A stretch of DNA of 7,267 nucleotides from Gammaproteobacteria bacterium UBA6173 (lineage in GTDB: Bacteria; Pseudomonadota; Gammaproteobacteria; Pseudomonadales; Pseudohongiellaceae). Shown piece after piece: positions 1 through 7,074 of the stretch. The stretch's first letter is position 1; each line of letters begins with the position of its first letter. The position numbers and the translations under genes were made by a program. The DNA is taken from assembly GCA_002422225.1 (NCBI GenBank), contig DITX01000189.1, positions 24,195-31,461 of the forward strand, given 5' to 3'. The notes beneath the pieces were generated by a model, which made no database searches, was not told where the DNA came from, and saw nothing but the letters and a program-made list of their open reading frames with translations.

Positions 1-701
1 TTGTCCATCAGATGATTTTTGAGCAGCAGCGTCACCAGTGCAAAACTGCCAACCAGATAACAGATCAGCGGCAACACCGAATGCTGCACCAGATCCACTA
101 CCTTTTCCCAAGGGCCAAGTTGATTGAACTGCATGCTGACGAACCCGCCCATCGGAAACCATTCCAGTTTTACGGAGAAATACAGCAGCAACAGCGATCC
201 CAAGGCGTACCCCGGAATGGCATAACCCACAAAAATCAATATAGAGCTGACGTTATCGACCATGGTCCGGTGTTTGATGGCCTTCAGTACGCCTAAAGGA
301 ATACACACCAGATAAGTCAGCACTAGCGTCACCAAGCCGTAATATAGCGACACCGGAAAGCGACTACTGATGACCTGAGTGACCGGTTGATTGTAGCGAT
401 AGGAGTTACCCAGATCGCCCTGCAGTACTTTGCCCATCCAGTCCACGTAACTGGCGAACATCGGTTTATCAAAACCGTAATATTCGCGTAAACGATTGAG
501 CTGATCCTGTGACAAGGCCATACCCTGACCTGCCTGACTGGCACCACCGCCACCGCTCATTACACTCATCTGCTGCGATTCCATGATGGCCCGCTCAAGT
601 GGGCCTCCGGGGACCAAGCGAGTGATCATAAAAACAATGATGGTGACCCCGATCAGTGTCGGGGGAATCAGTAATAATCGTCTGAGAAAATAGTCACGCA
701 T
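1..701 (-). CDS. yejB: YejB-like peptide/microcin C-type ABC transporter permease, 5' part (runs off left edge)
   Basis: Inner-membrane permease of a binding-protein-dependent peptide importer. From the ATG at 701-699, 233 complete codons are visible before the window ends. The family is usually about 340-370 residues, so about two thirds is present. The N-terminus MRDYFLRRLLLIPPTLIGV enters a first membrane helix (about 8-28) that ends in the LVPGGPLE motif (29-36). A glycine-rich stretch (SGGGGASQAGQG, 49-60) precedes YYGFDKP (74-80). Further hydrophobic segments lie at about 118-138, 152-176 and 207-227. The P-G-G-P motif, the glycine-rich periplasmic insert and the later GYAIP (159-163) and KNHLMD (228-233) segments match YejB rather than OppB or DppB. 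The EAA loop is off the edge. The gene starts 17 bases after the oppF stop; a GAGGA overlaps that stop codon but sits 14 bases from the ATG, a long spacing. Co-transcription with opp is inferred. The substrate cannot be read from the sequence; E. coli YejABEF takes up microcin C and peptides. Confidence 0.88.
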   Translation of the reverse strand, partial: MRDYFLRRLLLIPPTLIGVTIIVFMITRLVPGGPLERAIMESQQMSVMSGGGGASQAGQGMALSQDQLNRLREYYGFDKPMFASYVDWMGKVLQGDLGNSYRYNQPVTQVISSRFPVSLYYGLVTLVLTYLVCIPLGVLKAIKHRTMVDNVSSILIFVGYAIPGYALGSLLLLYFSVKLEWFPMGGFVSMQFNQLGPWEKVVDLVQHSVLPLICYLVGSFALVTLLLKNHLMD

Positions 702-718
702 GGTTGTGGCGTTTGTCC

Positions 719-1690
719 TCAGGATACTGCGTCGGAATACAGATGACAGGCGACCAGTCGGTCTTCATTCACCAGCGCTAACAATTCTGGTGTTTTTTCG
801 CGGCACACCGGCATGACCTTGGGACATCGACCGGCAAACCGGCATCCGGCGGGCACATTGACCGGTGAGGGAATCTCGCCTTGTATCGGGGTGGATAAAC
901 GCTGTTTTTCACGGCCGGGATCGGGTTCAGGATTAGAGGCGATCAGTATCTGTGTGTAAGGATGTCGCGGTTGAAAATACACATCAGCGGCTTTGCCTAT
1001 CTCCATCACTGACCCCAGGTACATCACCGCCATGCGGTCGCTGATATACCGCACCATGGACAGGTCATGCGCAATAAACAGCATGGTCAGCCCCATCGAT
1101 GTTTTTAAATCGTTAAGCAGATTCACCACTTGCGCCTGCACTGAGGCATCCAGTGCTGAAATCGGCTCATCACACACCACAAATTCTGGCTCCATGATCA
1201 ACGCGCGCGCAATGCCAATACGTTGACGCTGACCGCCGGAAAACTCATGTGGATAGCGCGAGGCATGCGCGGCATGCAAACCGACGCGCTCCAAGGCCGC
1301 CGTGACTCTGGCGCGCACATCACCCGCCTGTATATCCGGTTTCAGACGCAAACCTTCGGCAATGATTTCACCCACGGTCATGCGTGGATTCAACGAGGCA
1401 TACGGATCCTGAAAAATCATCTGCATGACATTCGCCATACGCAGAAAGTCTTTTGGCCGGTAATGTGCAGGTAATTCTTCGCCTTTGTAGATCACGCTGC
1501 CAGCTGTTTTGTCATACAAACCCAACAGCGTCTTGCCCAGCGTGGATTTGCCGGAGCCGCTTTCGCCAACCAGACCCAGTGTTTCGCCCTCAGCAATACT
1601 GAAACTGACACCATCGACCGCATGGACACGTTTACCGCGGCCCATGTCAAAATAACGCGTGAGTTTTTCCAGTCTGATCAATTCACTCAT
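719..1690 (-). CDS. oppF: Oligopeptide ABC transporter ATP-binding protein OppF
   Basis: Second ATPase of the peptide importer; it binds and hydrolyses ATP as a heterodimer with OppD under the OppB-OppC channel. It has 323 residues, normal for the family. Walker A is GESGSGKST (42-50), Q-loop Q94 lies in FQDPYASLNPR (93-103), the ABC signature is SGGQRQR (151-157), Walker B is FVVCDE with catalytic E175, the D-loop is SALD (178-181) and the switch histidine is H208. All catalytic elements are intact. The C-terminal oligopeptide/dipeptide transporter region starts near RHPYT (242-246) and carries four cysteines (C283, C289, C296, C315) in the spacing that binds a [4Fe-4S] cluster in characterised DppD/OppD homologues. 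The ATG overlaps the oppD stop in an ATGA. A good ribosome binding site, GAGGTG, lies 5 bases upstream at 1701-1696. OppF rather than OppD is preferred because of the canonical SGGQRQR signature, the FQDPYASLNPR Q-loop and the second-ATPase position. Confidence 0.95.
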   Translation of the reverse strand: MSELIRLEKLTRYFDMGRGKRVHAVDGVSFSIAEGETLGLVGESGSGKSTLGKTLLGLYDKTAGSVIYKGEELPAHYRPKDFLRMANVMQMIFQDPYASLNPRMTVGEIIAEGLRLKPDIQAGDVRARVTAALERVGLHAAHASRYPHEFSGGQRQRIGIARALIMEPEFVVCDEPISALDASVQAQVVNLLNDLKTSMGLTMLFIAHDLSMVRYISDRMAVMYLGSVMEIGKAADVYFQPRHPYTQILIASNPEPDPGREKQRLSTPIQGEIPSPVNVPAGCRFAGRCPKVMPVCREKTPELLALVNEDRLVACHLYSDAVS

Positions 1691-2724
1691 GCCTGCACCT
1701 CGTCGATGTGTGCAGTTGCCTTTTTATAGAGTCCTTCAGACGCGCCGGTATGCTGCGGATGTTGTTGCCAGCAGCGCGAAAAATGACCTTCATCCAGTGT
1801 AAAAATGGGTGGGTTATCTGATTGGCACACCCGCATGGCGCGATCACAACGCTCACAGTAGGCACAACCTGCAGGCGGAGAGAACATGTCAGGCGGGCTG
1901 CCCGGTATCGGGCGCAAGCGGTGATCTTCACCACCCGAATGGCTGGGCATGGCCAGCTTCAAACCCAGGGTGTAGGGATGCGCCGAGCGGTAAAAAATAT
2001 CTTCAACAGAACCCGATTCAACAATCTGGCCGGCGTACATCACCGCCACCCTGTCAGCCATACGCGCCACAACTGACAAATCATGGGTAATCAACACAAT
2101 CGCCATGCCGGTTTCTTTCTGCAATGACTGCAGCAGATCCAGAATTTGCGCTTGAATGGTGACATCCAGCGCGGTGGTTGGTTCATCGGCAATCAATAAG
2201 GAGGGTTTGCAGGCAATCGCTGTGGCAATCATCACGCGCTGCAACATGCCACCAGAAAACTCAAACGGGAATTGTCGGGCGCGCCGGGCAGCTTCCGGAA
2301 TCCGCACCATGTCCAGCAACTCAATTGCACGACTGAAGGCTTTGGCATGACTGTAACCCCGGTGCACTTCCAGCGTTTCGGCAATCTGATCGCCAATACA
2401 CATGGTTGGGTTCAGGGAACTCATGGCATCCTGAAAAATCATGCCAATTTCATCACCACAGATGGTTTTGCCATCAAGTTTGCGCTGACCCAGAAATTCC
2501 TTGCCACGCAGTTTTGCAGATCCGGCAGTGATACGACCGGGTGGCATCGGAATCAATCCGGTAACGGACTGCATCGCCACTGATTTGCCGGATCCTGATT
2601 CACCCACAATAGCCAGTGTCTGCCCGGACTCCACCGAGAAGTCCACGCCGCGCAAGGCTTTAACAATGCCGCCGTAGGTATCAAACTCGACGTGTAGATT
2701 ACTGACCTCCAGCAACGCCGTCAT
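1687..2724 (-). CDS. oppD: Oligopeptide ABC transporter ATP-binding protein OppD
   Basis: First ATPase of the peptide importer, pairing with OppF on the cytoplasmic face. It has 345 residues. Walker A is GESGSGKS (41-48), Q-loop Q98 lies in IFQDAMSSLNP, the signature is SGGMLQR (157-163), Walker B is LLIADE with catalytic E181, the D-loop is TALD (184-187) and the switch histidine is H214. The signature has Leu where E. coli OppD has Arg (SGGMRQR), and FPFEF stands in place of the common YPHEF; both are mild departures and the catalytic set is complete. The C-terminal extension has C287, C293, C300 and C318 in the [4Fe-4S]-type spacing, plus an extra C290. A tail of about 27 residues (319-345) follows the last cysteine. 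The ATG overlaps the oppC stop as ATGA, and a strong ribosome binding site, GAGGA, sits 7 bases upstream at 2736-2732, inside the end of oppC. Confidence 0.95.
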   Translation of the reverse strand: MTALLEVSNLHVEFDTYGGIVKALRGVDFSVESGQTLAIVGESGSGKSVAMQSVTGLIPMPPGRITAGSAKLRGKEFLGQRKLDGKTICGDEIGMIFQDAMSSLNPTMCIGDQIAETLEVHRGYSHAKAFSRAIELLDMVRIPEAARRARQFPFEFSGGMLQRVMIATAIACKPSLLIADEPTTALDVTIQAQILDLLQSLQKETGMAIVLITHDLSVVARMADRVAVMYAGQIVESGSVEDIFYRSAHPYTLGLKLAMPSHSGGEDHRLRPIPGSPPDMFSPPAGCAYCERCDRAMRVCQSDNPPIFTLDEGHFSRCWQQHPQHTGASEGLYKKATAHIDEVQA

Positions 2725-4160
2725 ACCGAATTCCTCATTTTTGCATCCAGCGCGTCGCGCAGTCCGTCACCCAGCAGGTTAAATGCCAATACCGTCATGC
2801 TGATCATCAGCGCCGGGAAAATCAGTTCATGCGGGTGGGTAAGCATGGTCTTCAAACCTTCATTACACATGCTGCCCCACGACGCGGTGGGCGGCGCCAC
2901 ACCCATGCCAATAAAAGACAGGAAGGCTTCCGTAAAAATCGCGGCAGGCACCGCAAAGGTCAAGGTCACCAGAATGACACCCAGTGTGTTGGGGATCATA
3001 TGTCGCCAGATCAGGTATTGATGAGAGCCTCCCAGCAGGCGGGCAGCACTGACGTAGGCTTCTTCTCTTATCTGCAAAATCTGGCCGCGGACCAGACGCG
3101 AGGTGGCTGGCCACGACAGGATCACCAAGGCTATCAACATGGGCACAATGCCGCTTTCACCCGGCCCGATGCCAAACACCACCTGGAACAGAATCATAAA
3201 CAGCAGGAAAGGCAGTGCGACCACAAAGTCGGCAAAACGCATCATCGCCTGATCCACTTTGCCGCCGATAAATCCGGCGGTTGCACCGTACAGCACACCA
3301 ATCGCCACAAACATCAAAGGCGCCAGCAGGCCAATAAACAGCGACACCCGAGCACCAGCCATCAGGCGCGCCAGCATGTCACGCCCCAGGTAGTCAGTGC
3401 CCAGCGGGTGCAAGGACAGTTTGACCGCATCTCCAATTTGCAAGGCATCCGGGTCGTCAACCAGGCCACGACTTGCGACTTCGTCGCGTGTAATCACGCG
3501 TAAGACATCAGCGTCAACGGTTTGTGGTGATCCAATACGTTGACCAAGGTCGTCCAACGCTACCACCGAGTAATAATAAGTGCGCGCACGCAAATCCAGT
3601 CTGTCCTCATACCAGTTGATACCATCGCGGGTAATGGAGGCAATTGGCAGGCCCAGTATCAACTCAGTCTGAGGCTCATAATGGTTGCGATAGATGGAGT
3701 AAGACGAGGCCGATGCCACAGCATTCCAGAATAATCGTACCTGCTGCGTGGTAGGTTGCGCCGCTAGGCGTAAGCCGTCACCCTCACCAAAGCCCTCGTC
3801 AATACTGACGCCGTCCCAACGCTCAAACGGTTCAACCAATACAGCGGCCCTGCTCGCCAAAGGCCCCTGACTGATTTGGTCGATATCCTGTAACGCCGGG
3901 TCAACACGCCAGACCAGCGGCCCTACAAACGTGAATAACATCAGAAAAATGATGATGTACAGCGACACGATGGCCCGGCGATTGGCTTTTAACCTCGCCC
4001 ACGCGTCCTGCCAATAGGAACGTGAGGGTCGCACAATGCCGGTAGTTGGCGCTGAGGGTGGCAGCGCTTCAAAATCTGCAGGACGCAAGGTTCGGACAGG
4101 TAAGGCGCCTGCTACAGTCTGATTGCTTGTTAACGTCTGGTCAGTCACATCGGGCCTCAC
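2721..4160 (-). CDS. oppC: Oligopeptide ABC transporter permease OppC with a periplasmic fibronectin III-like insertion
   Basis: Inner-membrane permease that pairs with OppB. It has 479 residues, whereas OppC is usually about 300. Order: a cytoplasmic proline-containing tail (1-60), with SYWQDAWARLKANRRAIVSL (48-67) matching the OppC N-terminal region; membrane helix 1 (about 64-84); an enlarged periplasmic loop (about 88-248); the family motif HPLGTDYLGRD (251-261); then helices near 272-297, 311-331, 337-352, 393-412 and 445-464. The EAA loop that contacts the ATPases spans about 366-391, and the protein ends in GDGLRDALDAK (464-474). The additional residues are all in the first periplasmic loop and include a fibronectin III-like domain at about 128-218. 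The start is GTG (4160-4158), overlapping the oppB stop as GTGA. Its ribosome binding site is weak (AGGT, 4 bases upstream), so translation probably depends on coupling to oppB. The reading frame is open throughout, and nothing suggests a frameshift or assembly fusion. Confidence 0.93.
   Translation of the reverse strand: MRPDVTDQTLTSNQTVAGALPVRTLRPADFEALPPSAPTTGIVRPSRSYWQDAWARLKANRRAIVSLYIIIFLMLFTFVGPLVWRVDPALQDIDQISQGPLASRAAVLVEPFERWDGVSIDEGFGEGDGLRLAAQPTTQQVRLFWNAVASASSYSIYRNHYEPQTELILGLPIASITRDGINWYEDRLDLRARTYYYSVVALDDLGQRIGSPQTVDADVLRVITRDEVASRGLVDDPDALQIGDAVKLSLHPLGTDYLGRDMLARLMAGARVSLFIGLLAPLMFVAIGVLYGATAGFIGGKVDQAMMRFADFVVALPFLLFMILFQVVFGIGPGESGIVPMLIALVILSWPATSRLVRGQILQIREEAYVSAARLLGGSHQYLIWRHMIPNTLGVILVTLTFAVPAAIFTEAFLSFIGMGVAPPTASWGSMCNEGLKTMLTHPHELIFPALMISMTVLAFNLLGDGLRDALDAKMRNSV
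3507..3779 (-). other. Fibronectin type III-like domain encoded inside oppC
   Basis: This covers residues about 128-218 of OppC, in the loop between membrane helices 1 and 2, which faces the periplasm. The residues follow the fibronectin III pattern: strand B VRLFW (141-145) with the core tryptophan W145; strand C SSYSIYR (152-158); the Y-E-D turn (184-186) before strand F; strand F TYYYSVVALDDLG (194-206); and a final strand in SPQTVDADV (211-219). The assignment comes from motif reading only; another small beta-sandwich remains possible. Confidence 0.75.
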
Positions 4161-5089
4161 TTCAACCTGACCCGCGGGTCAATCCAGCCGTAGACAAGAT
4201 CCACGAGGATCACCATAAACACCAGAAACGCGCCATAAAACACCGTGGTGCCCATGATGACGGTGTAATCCAGTTGCTGTACCGCTTGCACAAAGTAGCG
4301 GCCCAACCCAGGCACCGCAAACACCAGTTCCACTACAAATCCCCCGGTGGTAATCGACGCAATTGCCGGCCCCAACACCGTAATAACGGGCATCACTGCG
4401 TTGCGAAGCTGGTGACGGGTAAAGATTCGGGCAGCCGGGACCCCTTTGGCACGTGCAGTGCGCACGTAGTCAGAACTGATGACCTCCAGCATGGAGGAGC
4501 GCATCAATCGTGTCAGATAGGCCATGGTACCCAGCCCCAGCACCAGTGCAGGGAGCAACATGTGCGACACCGTTCCCCAGCCAGCCACCGGCAGCACCGA
4601 GAACCCCATCATGGCATTCAGATTCACCAGCGACAGCTGGCCAAGCGCAGCAAAGACAAAACTTGGCACAGAGATGCCCATAATCACCAAAAACATAATG
4701 ATGTAATCCGGCAACCGGTTGCGGTACAGCGCGGTTAACGCCCCCATCAGGATGCCTCCCAGCGCGGCGAACATCACTGCCAGTACACCCAGCGTGGCGG
4801 AAACCGGGAAGTGCTCCCGGATAATGTCATTCACTTCACGATTCTGCTGGGTAAAAGAAATGCCAAAGTCCCCGCGCATCATGTTGCCCATGTACACAAA
4901 GTATTGCTCGAGCAAGGGTTTATCCAGTCCGTAACGCGCCTCAAGATTAGCGCGGATGGTTTCATTGGTTGCCCGGTCACTGGACAGCGGGTCGCCGGGC
5001 ACGTTGTGCATGGCCAGAAAGGTAGCCGTGGCAATAAACCAGACAGTAATGATGCCCTGCAAAATGCGTTTGACGGTATAGCTCCACAT
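4157..5089 (-). CDS. oppB: Oligopeptide ABC transporter permease OppB
   Basis: Inner-membrane permease forming the channel with OppC. Its 310 residues are normal for OppB. The N-terminal helix (about 9-27) leads into the HNVPGDPL motif (28-35), then ARYGLDKPLLEQY (51-63) and GDFGISF (73-79), all typical of the OppB/DppB family. Further membrane segments are near 99-121, 128-150, 177-197, 232-256 and 277-300. The EAA loop, which couples to the ATPases, is at about 208-230 (YVRTARAKGV...RNAV). The protein ends in the family signature YGWIDPRVRLK (300-310). Translation starts at ATG 5089-5087, 6 bases after the oppA stop. The ribosome binding site GAGGAA (5104-5099), 9 bases upstream, is formed by the last two glutamate codons of oppA. 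Unlike YejB it lacks a glycine-rich insert, so it pairs naturally with the adjacent OppC. Confidence 0.95.
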   Translation of the reverse strand: MWSYTVKRILQGIITVWFIATATFLAMHNVPGDPLSSDRATNETIRANLEARYGLDKPLLEQYFVYMGNMMRGDFGISFTQQNREVNDIIREHFPVSATLGVLAVMFAALGGILMGALTALYRNRLPDYIIMFLVIMGISVPSFVFAALGQLSLVNLNAMMGFSVLPVAGWGTVSHMLLPALVLGLGTMAYLTRLMRSSMLEVISSDYVRTARAKGVPAARIFTRHQLRNAVMPVITVLGPAIASITTGGFVVELVFAVPGLGRYFVQAVQQLDYTVIMGTTVFYGAFLVFMVILVDLVYGWIDPRVRLK

Positions 5090-5095
5090 ACGGTG

Positions 5096-6799
5096 TTATT
5101 CCTCAATCCATGCGTAAGTGAAATCAATTTCAGCGCCGATGACCCGCCGGATCAATCCACGCAAGCGAGGGTCTGTCACGTACACGTAACCACGCTCGTA
5201 GTTGGGAATGATGACCACGTCTTCATATAACAGGCGTTGAATCTCCCCAAACGCATTCATGCGCTCGACGGTATCCAGTGAACTTTGCGCAATACGCACT
5301 TGCGCATCCAGTGCGTCACTGGCGTAACGTCCGCGGTTATTGAGGTTCCAGGATGAAAACAGGTCGGCAAACGTCAATGGGTCGTCATAGTCCGGCCCCC
5401 AACCTGCCATCACCATGTCAAATTCGCCGGAGGTCATTTTTTCAAGGCGCTGACGGAAAATCTGGGCATCGATAATCACGTCAATACCCAGATTGCGTTT
5501 GAAGACTTCCTGATAGTACTCGGCCTGCATGCGGGCGGTCGGGGCGTCACCTGTTAATAGTGTCATTTGCGGCAGCTGATCGAGACCCAGCTCATCTAGC
5601 GCCATTCGCAGATGTTCGCGAGCCAAGGTGATATTGCGGTTATAAAACGGTGCGGGATATTCATCTCGCAAGGAGTCTTCTACACCACGGAGCCAGCCCG
5701 GAAACAGGCTTTCCCCGGGCAGATATCCCGGCAGTTTGATCACACGATTGACCAGTTCGCCAGAATCCTGGGCTAGATAAAACGCCTTACGCAAATTGAG
5801 GTTTCGGGTCAGGCGCTCATCCCGGTGGTTGAACTCGATAAAAAACACCGTACCTTCCTGAAAGCTCTGAATCTGCCAGCCTTGCAACATGGCCTCTTCG
5901 AGCATGGTGGCGCCCAGGTCGGCCATCACAATCTGATTGTCTTTAAACAGGTTAAGCAGGGTATTGGGGTCGGAAGTCATGTGCGCAAAATTGATGACTT
6001 CAATGCGACCGCGATTGTCATCCCAGTAATAGGGGTTGCGTTCGAGGCGCATACTGGAACCATGCACCCAGCTCGTCATGATGTAGGGGCCGTTGTACAA
6101 CATCTCATCAGCATCGGCGCCATAACGGCCGTTGGTCGCGGTGTAAAAATCTTCGCGCGCTGGCAGGAACGTTACAAACGCCACCATACGATCAAAGTAG
6201 GCGATAGGCGTTTCCAGCGTCACCAGCAAGGTACGGTCATCGAGCGCGCGTACACCCAGCGTGTCTATTGGTAGTTCACTATTGTTGATTTTTTCGGCGT
6301 TCAGAATGGGGTAAAGGATAAAAGCGTATTGAGAGCCGATGGCAGGGGATACCGCATTGCGCCAGGCAAACACAAAATCATGGGCGGTGACAGGCTGGCC
6401 ATCACTCCAGCGCGAGTCTTCCCGCAGCCAGAAGGTAATTTCGCTACCGTTCTGCTCCCAACGCTCAGCAACCCCACCCTCCAGATTGCCCAGCTGATCA
6501 TAACGCAGCAAACCTTCCATGACATGATTCAAGATCATGCCACTGACCGCATCGGTGGCGATCATGCTGTTCATTTGGGGAGGTTCATCGCGCAGGTAGG
6601 TGGTAATCGTATTTGTTTCAAAGTCCACTGCAGTGCGCGAGCCGCCAGCCGTGCTGCTGGTCAAGCCCGCCAGCCAGTTCAAAGCAAACATCAGTGCAGC
6701 AACAGCGAGCAACGCGATAACAGTGAAGACAATAAGTTGGCGGCCAGCGGCGCTCAAAAGACGGTTGTCAACAGAACTATCGGATTTCATATTTGTCAT
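5096..6799 (-). CDS. oppA: Oligopeptide ABC transporter substrate-binding protein OppA, possibly membrane-tethered
   Basis: Periplasmic peptide-binding component that delivers peptides to OppB-OppC. Its 567 residues are near the usual size of family 5 solute-binding proteins. Family features are YLRDEPPQMNSMIATD (68-83), the signature around WSDGQPVTAHDFVFAWR (131-147), NGPYIMTSW (236-244), RNPYYWDD (254-261) and FDMVMAGWGPDYDDP (460-474). The N-terminus has a polar stretch of about 20 residues, then a long hydrophobic segment (about 21-46). There is no cysteine there, so it is not a lipoprotein. A signal peptidase I site after A51 (S-T-A) is possible; otherwise the segment would remain as an anchor. 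The ATG at 6799-6797 is the longest start, but its upstream sequence is weak (TTGAG only 3 bases away). The in-frame ATG at 6790-6788 (Met4) is a real alternative and changes only three residues. First gene of the operon; ligand specificity is not readable. Confidence 0.93.
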   Translation of the reverse strand: MTNMKSDSSVDNRLLSAAGRQLIVFTVIALLAVAALMFALNWLAGLTSSTAGGSRTAVDFETNTITTYLRDEPPQMNSMIATDAVSGMILNHVMEGLLRYDQLGNLEGGVAERWEQNGSEITFWLREDSRWSDGQPVTAHDFVFAWRNAVSPAIGSQYAFILYPILNAEKINNSELPIDTLGVRALDDRTLLVTLETPIAYFDRMVAFVTFLPAREDFYTATNGRYGADADEMLYNGPYIMTSWVHGSSMRLERNPYYWDDNRGRIEVINFAHMTSDPNTLLNLFKDNQIVMADLGATMLEEAMLQGWQIQSFQEGTVFFIEFNHRDERLTRNLNLRKAFYLAQDSGELVNRVIKLPGYLPGESLFPGWLRGVEDSLRDEYPAPFYNRNITLAREHLRMALDELGLDQLPQMTLLTGDAPTARMQAEYYQEVFKRNLGIDVIIDAQIFRQRLEKMTSGEFDMVMAGWGPDYDDPLTFADLFSSWNLNNRGRYASDALDAQVRIAQSSLDTVERMNAFGEIQRLLYEDVVIIPNYERGYVYVTDPRLRGLIRRVIGAEIDFTYAWIEE

Positions 6800-7074
6800 G
6801 AACTCAAGTTGTCACAGTCCCCGAAGCATAACCCAGCCATATTACTAACGTCGACAGATTTGAACAGCTTCAGAATTCAAGGCCATTTTGCCCGAATCAT
6901 TCAAAGCTACCCGCTTTTTACCCGAATTGATCCTGTACTCTTGAGTTAGCAGGGGTACAATTGACGTGTAAATTCGTCCGATCGTCTTTGCTTTGTGGCA
7001 TTTTTACTCGAGAGCCGTGTATCAGCTGACGATTCATTCACTGGTTCCTATGGAGCCAATGGGAGAACAACACC
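6800..7074. promoter_or_regulatory. Divergent intergenic region between oppA and the secreted-protein gene
   Basis: About 275 bases with no credible gene, lying between two divergent starts, so it must carry the promoters in both directions. For opp, the best minus-strand match I find is TCGACG (6854-6849), an 18-base gap and TATGCT (6830-6825), each 4 of 6 to the sigma-70 consensus. It would give a leader of about 20 bases and is only a weak candidate. On the plus strand TACAAT (6956-6961) resembles a -10 box and TTGACG (6961-6966) a -35 box, but neither has a good partner. CCCGAAT occurs at 6891-6897 and again at 6921-6927, exactly 30 bases apart. No clear terminator or riboswitch is visible. 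Confidence 0.5.
7061..7065 (+). promoter_or_regulatory. Ribosome binding site of the divergent secreted-protein gene
   Basis: GGGAG followed by a 9-base gap to ATG 7075. This selects 7075 over the nearby ATGs at 7050 and 7059, which are in other frames. Confidence 0.7.

Noticed and set aside
12..296. Plus-strand open frame of 94 codons near the left edge
   Set aside because: It is the complement of the yejB-like permease, which has clear family motifs on the minus strand.
2829..3503. Plus-strand open frame of 224 codons opposite oppC
   Set aside because: Lies fully antisense to the conserved part of oppC; product is rich in His, Gln and Arg with no recognisable domain. Typical complement of a coding frame.
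2721..4160. The long OppC as a sequencing fusion or frameshift artefact
   Set aside because: The frame is open and continuous, both flanks of the insert match OppC, the insert itself has a coherent domain pattern, and both ends overlap neighbouring genes by 4 bases in the normal way.
4046..4738. Plus-strand open frame of 230 codons opposite oppB and the start of oppC
   Set aside because: Antisense to strongly conserved oppB; composition is His/Gln/Arg-rich and low in hydrophobic core residues.
6329..6949. Plus-strand open frame of 206 codons over the 5' end of oppA and the intergenic region
   Set aside because: Mostly antisense to the OppA signature region, with no good ribosome binding site noted and no family resemblance.
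6961..6989. TTGACG as the -35 of a plus-strand promoter
   Set aside because: At 16-19 bases downstream there is no sequence resembling a -10 box (GTCTTT at the 17-base spacing).
6996..7010. TGGCA as a sigma-54 promoter for the secreted-protein gene
   Set aside because: The second element (TTGC) is absent at the required spacing; CTCG is found instead.
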